5,182 nucleotides of DNA. Source: CAZXNF01 sp050741255 (GTDB lineage Bacteria; Pseudomonadota; Gammaproteobacteria; Burkholderiales; SG8-41). Positions within the stretch are counted from its first letter, which is position 1. The number at the start of each line of letters is the position of its first letter. Position numbers and translations under genes: made by a program. The stretch covers positions 1 to 5,182 of the forward strand of contig JBOIEQ010000218.1 in NCBI GenBank assembly GCA_050741255.1, in the 5' to 3' direction. Of this stretch, positions 1 through 5,182 are shown piece after piece. The notes beneath the pieces were generated by a model that saw nothing but the letters and a program-made list of their open reading frames with translations, searched no databases and had not been told where the DNA came from.

Positions 1-43
1 GCGTGAAGATAGTGCAGGTCAGTGCGAGAACAATGCGTTTCAT
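1..43 (-). CDS. Start of a third operon gene, exported protein (truncated by window)
   Basis: Only 14 codons plus one base are visible: MKRIVLALTCTIFT, read from ATG at 43. A short basic N-terminus followed by a hydrophobic run is the start of a Sec signal peptide or N-terminal membrane segment; the Cys is too early for a confident lipobox. GGA five bases upstream of this ATG is a weak ribosome site. A second in-frame ATG at 79 would add 12 residues (MFTVLRIVFRTP) and shares one base with the upstream TGA (TGATG), but has no ribosome site. The start at 43 gives the better signal peptide. Periplasmic adaptor, protease or another envelope protein are all possible; the function cannot be read from this stub. 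Confidence 0.6.
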   Translation of the reverse strand, partial: MKRIVLALTCTIFT

Positions 44-48
44 GGGGG

Positions 49-52
49 TCCG
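49..52 (-). promoter_or_regulatory. Weak Shine-Dalgarno for the third gene
   Basis: CGGA followed by CCCCC and then ATG 43 on the minus strand. The GGA core has five-base spacing. It is weak, but better than anything upstream of the alternative ATG at 79, and it lies in the 35-base gap after the TolC-family stop codon. Confidence 0.35.
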
Positions 53-78
53 AAAAACAATCCGAAGTACGGTAAACA

Positions 79-2046
79 TCAGCGAATGGGAAGGCCGGCC
101 GGCGCCGTGGCGGGCGTGCCGGCCGCGACGCCGGCGGCAGCCGTGGCGGTTGCGCTGCGGCGCGCGTTCGCCTCGGCGACGACCAGGCGGCGCAGCGGCT
201 CGACGATGCGGTAGCCCGCGGACTCGCCCAGCGCGCGCCACTGCTCCGGCGTCAGCGGATCAACCAGCGTGGAGCGCTGCTCGGTGCTGGCCAGCGTCTT
301 GCCGGCGGCATCGACCACGGCCACGGTCAGGAATGCGAGCCGCGCACCCTCCTTCGGCTCTTCAAGCTTGAGCGCCGTGGTCACCGTGAACGGCGACGCC
401 TCGGTGGCGGTGACGGGAATGCGCGACAGCCGCACGATGCGTTGCAGGGAGGTGTCGAAGATCCGCGTACCCTCGTCATCCGTGCCGGGCACGCCCCGCA
501 CCGGCTGCATGCGCACGCGCACGAAATCGAGCGGTTCCAGCGGCACGAAATTGGCCTGCTCGAAAGCGGCCATCCGCGTCGACAGCTCGCGTGCGAGCGT
601 CGGCAGGTCGTGGCTCGCGAGTTCCTCCGGCAGGCTGTCGAGGCCGACCGAGGTGTAGACGCGGCCGATCGCCGCCTGCGTCGCGGCGTAGACCAGGTCG
701 CGGTTGACCTTGGTGTTGATGAGACGCGCCCGGGCGCGCACCACCTCGAGCTCGGTTTCGAGGCCCACGCTGCGCGCGGAGGTGAGGTAATCCACGATGC
801 GCGCGTCGTCGCGCGTGGCCGTTTCCCACACCCGGTACTCGCCGGCCAGCAGCGCGTAGCGCACGGCCGACATCTGCGTCTGCGCGAGGATCGCGGTGGT
901 CACCGCCACGCGGCGGGTCTCGTCGACGGCTTCCTGCGCCTTGGACGCGCGCTGCTGCGCGGGGATCGAGAACGCGCGCACCAGGTTCCACGCGATGTTG
1001 TAGCCGCCGCCCGCCCACTGGTTGTTGACGAGGAACTTGTTGCTGTCGTAATAGCCGCCGAAGTTGACGCCGAAATTGGGCAGCAGCGACAGGATCTGCT
1101 TTTTCGCCTCGTCCTGCGTGATGCGCAGCTTGTAGCCTTCCTCGCGCAGCTCCGGACGGTTGTCGATCGCGAGCTGCTCCAGCGATTCGCGCGTCGCCGT
1201 CAGGTCCGGCACCGCGCGGTCGTCGTCCGGACGCGTGACCACCGCCAGCGGCAGGCCCGGGCGCAGGTTCATCAGCGCCGCGAGGTCGAGGTTCGCCTGC
1301 ACCAGCTCCTGGCGGCGCACGGCGATCTCCTGCTCGAGATCCAGCAGCGAGCGGCGGAAGGCGGCGATCTGCAGCGGCGGCAGCAGGCGCCGCGCCTCGA
1401 TCAGGCGCGTGCGCGCGTTGACCTGGTTGATCTCGTCGATCAGCGCGTCGATCTCGGGCAGCAGGCGCTGCGCGCTTTCCGCGCGCCACCACGCGTAGCG
1501 CGTGTCCTGCACGAGGTTCTGCAGCGCCTTGCGGCGGCGCTCGTCGGCGATCAGCGCCTGGTTGGCGAGCTGCTTCGCGCGGTAGTAGCTGACGCCGAAA
1601 TCGAGGATGTTCCAGCTGAATTCGAGCGAGGCGACGTTGCGGACGCGCTCCTGCGCGGTGGAGGGACTCGTGGTGATCTGCCCGTTCGGCTGCACGCCGT
1701 AGCTGAAGGCCTCGTTGTTGCGCCACAGGTAGCCCGCGTTGGCGGTGAGCTTGGGCAGCATGTCGAACTGGGCCACGTCGAGCTGGCGGTAGGCGGCGGC
1801 GTCCTCCATCAGGCGCACGCGGTATTCCATGTTGTACTTGACGGCACGCGCGGTGGCGTCCTCGAGCGTCAGCGGCGCGGTCAGGGGCTCCTGCTCGTCG
1901 GCGATGCGCTTCAGATCCTCGCGCGCCCGGTTCTGCACCTGGTCGCGCGTGAACGGATTGGGAATGACGGAGCAGCCGGCCGTGAACAGCGCCGTCGCGA
2001 GCACCGCGGCGACCGACCGCCGCAGCGGATGGGGAATCACGTTCAT
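79..2046 (-). CDS. TolC-family outer-membrane efflux/secretion lipoprotein with C-terminal extension
   Basis: Role: a TolC-type protein forms a trimeric outer-membrane barrel with a periplasmic tunnel, accepting cargo from an inner-membrane transporter and adaptor. Seen (ATG at 2046 as residue 1): positively charged N-terminus and hydrophobic core, then lipobox FTAGC with Cys25; Ser at +2 fits outer-membrane retention. Two OEP halves follow, at about 58-270 and 285-470. The first has LEDATARAVKYN, MLPKLTANAGY and LEFSWNILDFG; the second has NRPEL (296-300), LLPNFGVNFGGYYDSN and IAWNLVRAF. Long Arg/Glu/Ala-rich stretches between them suit the coiled-coil helices. At 655 residues it is longer than typical TolC proteins (about 420-500); the excess is a C-terminal domain after about residue 495. 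The GTG at 2076 is in frame but lacks a ribosome site and overlaps the upstream gene, so ATG 2046 is preferred. Context suggests export of the upstream repeat protein; drug or metal efflux is not excluded. Confidence 0.92.
   Translation of the reverse strand: MNVIPHPLRRSVAAVLATALFTAGCSVIPNPFTRDQVQNRAREDLKRIADEQEPLTAPLTLEDATARAVKYNMEYRVRLMEDAAAYRQLDVAQFDMLPKLTANAGYLWRNNEAFSYGVQPNGQITTSPSTAQERVRNVASLEFSWNILDFGVSYYRAKQLANQALIADERRRKALQNLVQDTRYAWWRAESAQRLLPEIDALIDEINQVNARTRLIEARRLLPPLQIAAFRRSLLDLEQEIAVRRQELVQANLDLAALMNLRPGLPLAVVTRPDDDRAVPDLTATRESLEQLAIDNRPELREEGYKLRITQDEAKKQILSLLPNFGVNFGGYYDSNKFLVNNQWAGGGYNIAWNLVRAFSIPAQQRASKAQEAVDETRRVAVTTAILAQTQMSAVRYALLAGEYRVWETATRDDARIVDYLTSARSVGLETELEVVRARARLINTKVNRDLVYAATQAAIGRVYTSVGLDSLPEELASHDLPTLARELSTRMAAFEQANFVPLEPLDFVRVRMQPVRGVPGTDDEGTRIFDTSLQRIVRLSRIPVTATEASPFTVTTALKLEEPKEGARLAFLTVAVVDAAGKTLASTEQRSTLVDPLTPEQWRALGESAGYRIVEPLRRLVVAEANARRSATATAAAGVAAGTPATAPAGLPIR
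82..558 (-). other. C-terminal extension domain of the TolC-family protein (unidentified)
   Basis: Residues 497-655 follow the last predicted OEP helix (AAIGRVYTSVGL, then an amphipathic link). The stretch looks mixed alpha/beta: NFVPLEPLDFVRVRMQPV, RIFDTSLQRIVRLSRIPV, FTVTTALKL, ARLAFLTVAVVDAAGKTL, then helical TPEQWRALGESAGYRIVEP and LRRLVVAEANARR. It ends in about 25 Ala/Thr/Gly/Pro-rich residues. The strand-VVDAAGKTL-strand-then-helix layout loosely recalls small periplasmic lipoprotein domains (PqiC- or LpoB-like), but no family is recognised. Classical TolC and OprM lack such a domain. Confidence 0.6.
1972..2046 (-). other. Lipoprotein signal peptide of the TolC-family protein
   Basis: Residues 1-25 show the three-part type II signal peptide: HPLRR (charged), SVAAVLATALF (hydrophobic) and TAGC (lipobox). 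Cys25 is encoded at 1974-1972. Thr at -3 is less common than Leu but allowed by relaxed lipobox patterns. E. coli TolC is not acylated, whereas OprM/NodT-type members are, so this protein resembles the latter in anchoring. Confidence 0.8.
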
Positions 2047-2049
2047 GGG

Positions 2050-2057
2050 CTCTCTCT
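2050..2057 (-). promoter_or_regulatory. Ribosome binding site for the TolC-family gene
   Basis: On the minus strand AGAGAGAG precedes ATG 2046 by three bases, so its GAG cores sit at workable Shine-Dalgarno distances. It lies wholly in the 19-base gap after the upstream TAG. The alternative GTG at 2076 is preceded by CATGGCCGCG, with no purine-rich site, so this element decides the start. Confidence 0.65.
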
Positions 2058-2065
2058 GGGGCGGG

Positions 2066-5000
2066 CTAGCGGGCACCCGCGGCCATGCGCGCGGGTTCGT
2101 CTTTGACAGCGTCGCTTACGGCATCGTTGGCAGCGGGCGCGAGTATGCGCGCCAGCAGCGGGTCGCGCACGGGCCGCGCCGTTTCGAACTGCGCCGACAA
2201 GGTCGGCAATCCGTCCGCGACCGCGCCCGGCGTCAGCGCCGCGCCCGGACCAGGCGGCGTGGCGGTGGCCGGCGCGGCCTGGACCTGGAGGCGGAAGGTC
2301 GTCTGCGCCTCGCGGCCGTCGTTGTCGCGCGCGCGCAGGCTGATGTTGACGATCTGGTTGGCGTCCGCCGGCGGCGTGCCGGCGAGCGTGCCCGACACCG
2401 GGTCGAAGGCCATCCAGCCGGGCAGCGGCGAGCCGTCGGACTGCACGGCATCGAGCTGCACGATCGCCCGGCTGGTGCTGCCGAAGGCGTTGCGCGGCAT
2501 CATCATCTGGAACGGCTGGCCGGCGGCGATCACGCCCGCCGGGACGCCCTTGTCGACGAGGAGCTGGTCGCCGCCCTTCTGCTGGTTGCTGACGCTGGAA
2601 CCATCCTGGACCAGTGACGCGAGCAGCATGCGCTCGGCCGGAAAGCCGCGATCGGAGGACTCGAGGATGCGCGGCCGGGGATCGCCGGCGAGCAGCGGCT
2701 CCAAATCCGACAGGCCCTTGAGCTGGAACGGCTCGATATGCGCATCGTCGAGGCGGAAATGATCCTCGTCGTCCGGCAGGAAGGGAACGAAATCGACGGG
2801 CGGCGGCACCACCGTGAGGTTGAGGCTGTCCGTGAAGGTGTCGTGACCGCCGTTCGCGGTGCCATCGCCGTCCACCAGCGTGAAGGTGACCACGCGCAAC
2901 CCCAGCGCCGGCGTCACGACGCCGCCGAAAGTAATGCTGTTGACCAGTTGCTGCGCGACCAGTGGTGTGACGGACGCGGATGTGAAATTGATGACGAGCG
3001 GCACGCCGTTGCCGCCGGCAACCGTGCCGATGACGGCCGGCACGCCGGGCCCCACGCCGTCCGCGTCGTAGGACAGCACGCCGCCCGCGACCGAGAACAG
3101 GCTGCGGCCGGGCGTGGTGTCGATGTTGAGTTCGTCGCCCGGCAGGCCGGTGATGCCGAGGTCGACGGTGAGCGATCCACCGTTGAAGTCCGGCGAGTCC
3201 ACGTCGGAAACGTTGACGGACCCGTCGATGGGCCGCGCGCCCGTGCCCTGGGTGTAGGTGCCGTCGTCGAGACCGGCGATCACCGGCGCATCGTTGCGCG
3301 GGGCGATGTCCACGATGACCTGCTGGGCGTCCATCAACGGGCCGCCGCTGCCCTGGTTCACCGTGCCGCCCGCGCCCGTGCCGTTGTTGCGGTCGTTGAA
3401 CGTCACGTCCAGCGTGACCTGGATGCCGCCGCCACCGGGCAAGGCCGGATCGACGTTGACGTAGGTCAGGTTCTGCAGCAGCGCATCGGCGATCGCCGGC
3501 GTCGCCGCCGGGTTGAAGGTGATTGCCAGCGTGCCGCCCGCCGTCGAAATCGTGCCGACCGTGAACGGCGCGACGCCGCCCGGGCCGTCCGGATCGTAGT
3601 TCAGGTTGCCGCCCACGATCGTGAAGGGCCCGCCGGCCATCACGTCGAAAACGTCGAATGCGTTCGCGCCGCCGTTGCGGGCGATCACCAGCGTGGATCC
3701 TTCGTAGCCGCCATGCGGATCGAGGTCCGGATCGCTGATCGTCACCGTCGGCAGGAACAGGCTCGGCACGATCTGGTCGACCGGCGTCGGCGAGACGATG
3801 CCTGCGAACAGCGGCTGGTCGTTGATCGCGCCGACGGTGATGTCGACCGTGTCGGTATCCGACAGGGGGCCGCCGATGCCCGTGTTGCCGTTGTCGTTAG
3901 TGACAATGGTCAGCGTGTCGTTGCCGTTGAAGTGCAGCGTGCCCTGGTACACCAGGCTCGCGAGCACCGCATTCACATTGCCCACGGTGCCCTGCAACTG
4001 CACGGTGCCCGTGCCGTTGCCGGTCAGCACGACACCGCCGCCCGGCGTGACCGTCAGCGTGCCGCCCCCCACCGTGAGCGTCACCGTCATGCTGCCCGCG
4101 GCGGCATCCGGATCCGCGATCGACAGCGGAATGGGCAGCGCCGTGTCTTCGTTGACTGTCTGCGCGCCAGGCACAGTGTTGACCGGCGTGTCGTCCACGC
4201 GGGTGATGTTGACCAGCGCCGTGGCGGTGGTCGCGAGTGCACCGCCCGCACCCTGCGGCACGGTGCCGCCGGCGCCGGTGTTGGCATCGTTCAGCGTGTA
4301 GTCGAGCAGCACGCTCGCGGGCGGCTGGTCGGAACTGTTCAGGTAGGTCACCGACTGCGCGACCTGATCGACCAGTGCAGGCGTCGCGGCCACGTTGAAG
4401 GTCAGGGTCAGCGTGCCCCCCGCGCTCGTCGCGGTGCCGATCACCGTCGGCGCAACGCCGCCGGGACCGTCCGGGTCGAACTCGAGGTTGCCGGCCACGA
4501 TGGCGAAGAGCCCGGAGACGGTGATGACATCGTCGACGCTGGCCCCGCCCTGCCGCGCGATCGTCAGCACCGCGCCCTCGTAGCGGCCGGCGACGTCGAG
4601 TTCGGCATCGGCAATGGTCACGTCCGCATCGACGACGATCGCCGTGCCGTTCTCGGTGAAGGTGTTGCCGCCGTTCAGGCCGGTGAAGACGGGCGCATCG
4701 TTGACCGGCGTCACCGTGATCGTGACGGTGGTCGTACTGACGTCGCCGTTGGCGTCCGTCACCTGGTAGGTGAAGGTATCGGTGCCGGTGTAATCCGTCA
4801 CCGGCGTATAGACGAATTGCGTGCCGTTGTAGGCGATGGTGCCGTGCGTGGTCGCGAACGGACCGCTCGCGACGCCGATCGTGAGCGCATTGCCCTGGAA
4901 CTGCGTCATCGTCAGCGCGCCGTCGCCCAGTTGGTCGTTCGCGAGCAGGCCCGGCAGGCCGAGGTTGAGTGGCGTGTCTTCCACCGTCGCTGCCGTATCC

Positions 5001-5182
5001 GGCACGCCGGCGGGCAGCGCATCGGCTGCCGCATAGTCGTTGAGCGCGCCGCCGACACCGTCCGCGCCCGTGCGCTCGCCGGCAACCACGCCATCCAGGG
5101 ACGTCCAGGTCAGGAGCGGCTGCGTGGCGTCGGAAAGGTCGGAGATGGGGGTGGCCAGCGTGGCCGTCACCTTGAACACCGT
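2066..5182 (-). CDS. Giant cadherin-like/Ig-like repeat protein, C-terminal part (5'-truncated by window)
   Basis: Seen: the frame is open from the window edge to a TAG at 2068-2066. The first possible start, GTG at 5179, has no signal peptide after it and falls inside domain-like sequence, so the true start lies beyond the window. Numbering from that GTG: 1-58, end of an unidentified module; 60-162, cadherin-like/tandem-95-type domain (VEDTPLNL, LLAND, DTFTYQVTDANGD, VNDAP); 160-327, 453-627 and 629-791, three copies of one long module; 329-451, a different module; 792-880, acidic linker; 880-967, putative-Ig domain; 968-1037, Ala/Pro-rich tail. No cysteine is visible, and no lysine between residues 3 and 821. 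Family knowledge: such Asp/Gly/Thr-rich repeat proteins are usually extracellular or surface adhesins or matrix proteins, often Ca2+-stabilised. Inference: it is exported through the TolC-family protein encoded 19 bases downstream. No catalytic domain, RTX nonapeptides or LPXTG-type anchor is seen. The substrate or binding partner is unknown. Confidence 0.9.
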   Translation of the reverse strand, partial: TVFKVTATLATPISDLSDATQPLLTWTSLDGVVAGERTGADGVGGALNDYAAADALPAGVPDTAATVEDTPLNLGLPGLLANDQLGDGALTMTQFQGNALTIGVASGPFATTHGTIAYNGTQFVYTPVTDYTGTDTFTYQVTDANGDVSTTTVTITVTPVNDAPVFTGLNGGNTFTENGTAIVVDADVTIADAELDVAGRYEGAVLTIARQGGASVDDVITVSGLFAIVAGNLEFDPDGPGGVAPTVIGTATSAGGTLTLTFNVAATPALVDQVAQSVTYLNSSDQPPASVLLDYTLNDANTGAGGTVPQGAGGALATTATALVNITRVDDTPVNTVPGAQTVNEDTALPIPLSIADPDAAAGSMTVTLTVGGGTLTVTPGGGVVLTGNGTGTVQLQGTVGNVNAVLASLVYQGTLHFNGNDTLTIVTNDNGNTGIGGPLSDTDTVDITVGAINDQPLFAGIVSPTPVDQIVPSLFLPTVTISDPDLDPHGGYEGSTLVIARNGGANAFDVFDVMAGGPFTIVGGNLNYDPDGPGGVAPFTVGTISTAGGTLAITFNPAATPAIADALLQNLTYVNVDPALPGGGGIQVTLDVTFNDRNNGTGAGGTVNQGSGGPLMDAQQVIVDIAPRNDAPVIAGLDDGTYTQGTGARPIDGSVNVSDVDSPDFNGGSLTVDLGITGLPGDELNIDTTPGRSLFSVAGGVLSYDADGVGPGVPAVIGTVAGGNGVPLVINFTSASVTPLVAQQLVNSITFGGVVTPALGLRVVTFTLVDGDGTANGGHDTFTDSLNLTVVPPPVDFVPFLPDDEDHFRLDDAHIEPFQLKGLSDLEPLLAGDPRPRILESSDRGFPAERMLLASLVQDGSSVSNQQKGGDQLLVDKGVPAGVIAAGQPFQMMMPRNAFGSTSRAIVQLDAVQSDGSPLPGWMAFDPVSGTLAGTPPADANQIVNISLRARDNDGREAQTTFRLQVQAAPATATPPGPGAALTPGAVADGLPTLSAQFETARPVRDPLLARILAPAANDAVSDAVKDEPARMAAGAR
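2069..2278 (-). other. Ala/Pro-rich C-terminal tail of the large protein
   Basis: Residues 968-1037 follow the putative-Ig domain. They begin with low-complexity ATATPPGPGAALTPG and end in a more mixed segment (QFETARPVRDPLLARILAP, then NDAVSDAVKDEPARMAAGAR). There is no RTX repeat, hydrophobic anchor or sortase motif. In type I secretion the targeting signal is usually uncleaved and C-terminal, so this tail is the natural candidate. That assignment is inference from position and from the neighbouring TolC-family gene. Confidence 0.45.
2279..2542 (-). other. Putative-Ig (He_PIG / dystroglycan cadherin-like) domain
   Basis: Residues 880-967 carry the He_PIG-type signature: PFQMMMPRNAF, then DGSPLPGWMAFDPVSGTLAGTPPAD, NISLRARDNDGREAQTTFRLQV (quoted as separate landmarks). 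The W-x-x-FDP-x-x-GTLAGTP core and the ARDNDG turn are characteristic. The family is extracellular and often sits near the C-terminus of giant bacterial adhesins. The fold call is fairly secure; the ligand is unknown. Confidence 0.8.
2807..3295 (-). repeat. Long module A, copy 3, most diverged (residues 629-791)
   Basis: Third, most diverged copy of module A. It keeps the opening NDAPVIAGL, FNGGSLTVDLG, VAGGVLSYDADGVGPGVPAVIGTV, TPLVAQQLVNSITF, and a closing VTFTLVDGDGTANGG followed by DSLNLTVV. The DPDGPGGVAP core has become DADGVGPGVPA, and the GTGAGGTVNQG element is reduced to GTANGG. As the last beta-rich module before the linker it may cap the array, which is inference. Confidence 0.7.
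3299..3823 (-). repeat. Long module A, copy 2 (residues 453-627)
   Basis: Second copy of module A. It matches copy 1 landmark by landmark: YEGSTLVIARNGGAN, VGGNLNYDPDGPGGVAP, STAGGTLAITFN, ATPAIADALLQNLTYVN and NNGTGAGGTVNQGSGG. The DPDGPGGVAP cores of the two copies (3566-3595 and 4448-4477) are exactly 882 bases apart and stay similar at the DNA level, while the flanks have diverged. This suggests an old duplication rather than recent expansion. Confidence 0.8.
3827..4195 (-). repeat. Module B, cadherin-like (residues 329-451)
   Basis: A ~120-residue module distinct from A, placed between A copies 1 and 2. Landmarks are VPGAQTVNEDTALPI, SIADPDAAAGSMTVTLTV, GGGTLTV, a short Gly-Thr run (GNGTGTVQLQGT), NVNAVLASLVYQG, then NGNDTLTIVTNDNGNTGIGG, DTDTVDITV and a closing AINDQP. 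This pattern is common in giant proteobacterial adhesins, where it often occurs in long tandem runs. Only one copy is in the window, so calling it a repeat rests on family knowledge. Confidence 0.7.
4199..4702 (-). repeat. Long module A, copy 1 (residues 160-327)
   Basis: First of three diverged copies of a ~165-175-residue module. Hallmarks in order: opening NDAPVFTGL, YEGAVLTIARQGGAS, VAGNLEFDPDGPGGVAP, TSAGGTLTLTFN, ATPALVDQVAQSVTYLN, then DYTLNDANTGAGGTVPQGAGG and a closing beta-strand before VDDTP. The Asp/Gly-rich DPDGPGG turn suggests a cation site, which is inference. Copy 2 has the same landmarks in the same order. Confidence 0.8.
4700..5002 (-). other. Cadherin-like / tandem-95-type Ig-fold domain
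   Basis: Encodes residues 60-160 of the large protein. The order of motifs is typical of bacterial cadherin-like (Big_9/VCBS-neighbour) domains: an opening VEDTPL strand, the LLANDQLGDG turn, a central THGTIAYNGTQFVYTP segment, then YTGTDTFTYQVTDANGD and a closing TVTITVTPVNDAP strand. The acidic DANGD and VNDAP turns are probable Ca2+-ligand sites by family analogy. It is the only copy of this type in the window; more may lie upstream. Confidence 0.8.

Noticed and set aside
44..78. A promoter or terminator between the TolC-family gene and the third gene
   Set aside because: The 35-base gap has a short T-run (TGTTTTT on the minus strand) but no preceding stable stem, and no -35/-10 pair fits.
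92..190. GC-rich inverted repeats (GGCCGGCC and similar) near the end of the TolC-family gene as a terminator
   Set aside because: They lie inside the coding sequence for the Ala/Gly/Pro tail, have no following U-run, and another gene starts 35 bases after the stop. Low-complexity GC-rich codons explain them.
476..1726. A 416-codon minus-strand frame overlapping the TolC-family gene in another frame
   Set aside because: Arg/Ala/Gly-rich translation without motifs, whereas the overlapping frame has TolC landmarks throughout. It is a frame shadow, and there is no sign that the real gene is frameshifted.
442..2106. A 554-codon open frame on the plus strand, antisense to the TolC-family gene
   Set aside because: Its product is a His/Arg/Val-rich string with no recognisable fold. 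It lies opposite a clearly conserved TolC-family gene and has no ribosome site. Long antisense frames are expected in GC-rich coding DNA.
1829..2762. Plus-strand open frames of 262 and 225 codons across the gene junction
   Set aside because: Low-complexity Arg/Ala/Ser-rich products antisense to the C-terminus of the repeat protein, with no domain or ribosome site.
5177..5179. GTG at 5179 as the start of the large protein
   Set aside because: The frame stays open to the window edge, no signal peptide follows, and the sequence after it reads as the middle of a domain.
2066..5182. RTX-type GGxGxDxxx nonapeptide repeats in the large protein
   Set aside because: The Gly/Asp-rich turns (DPDGPGG, DGDGTANGG) are isolated and not in nine-residue tandem arrays, so an RTX domain cannot be claimed.

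Overview
The window is a GC-rich (about two-thirds G+C by eye), densely coded bacterial segment in which every supportable gene lies on the minus strand. The outer-membrane lipoprotein of the TolC family implies a Gram-negative envelope. Composition and gene types suit a high-GC proteobacterium, such as a Xanthomonadales- or Burkholderiales/Rhodocyclales-like lineage, but the taxonomy is a guess.

In transcription order (high to low coordinates): (1) 5182-2066 is the C-terminal part, just over 1,030 residues, of a very large repetitive surface or secreted protein whose start lies outside the window. It has a cadherin-like/tandem-95-type domain, three diverged copies of one ~165-175-residue module with a different ~120-residue module between the first two, an acidic linker, a putative-Ig (He_PIG/dystroglycan-cadherin-like) domain and an Ala/Pro-rich tail. 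(2) 19 bases later, 2046-79 encodes a TolC-family outer-membrane efflux/secretion lipoprotein of 655 residues, unusually long because of a ~160-residue C-terminal extension. (3) 35 bases further, a third gene begins at position 43 and runs off the window; only a signal-peptide-like N-terminus is visible.

The tight same-strand spacing indicates one operon. The likeliest reading is a giant adhesin-like protein made together with the outer-membrane channel that exports it (type I secretion-like logic); the third gene, starting with an export signal, would be another envelope component. No ABC transporter or adaptor is visible, and the visible part of the large protein has no RTX nonapeptide repeats, so the secretion route is inferred from gene context only.

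No RNA genes, mobile elements, CRISPR arrays, promoters or terminators were recognised, and there is no non-coding stretch longer than about 40 bases.
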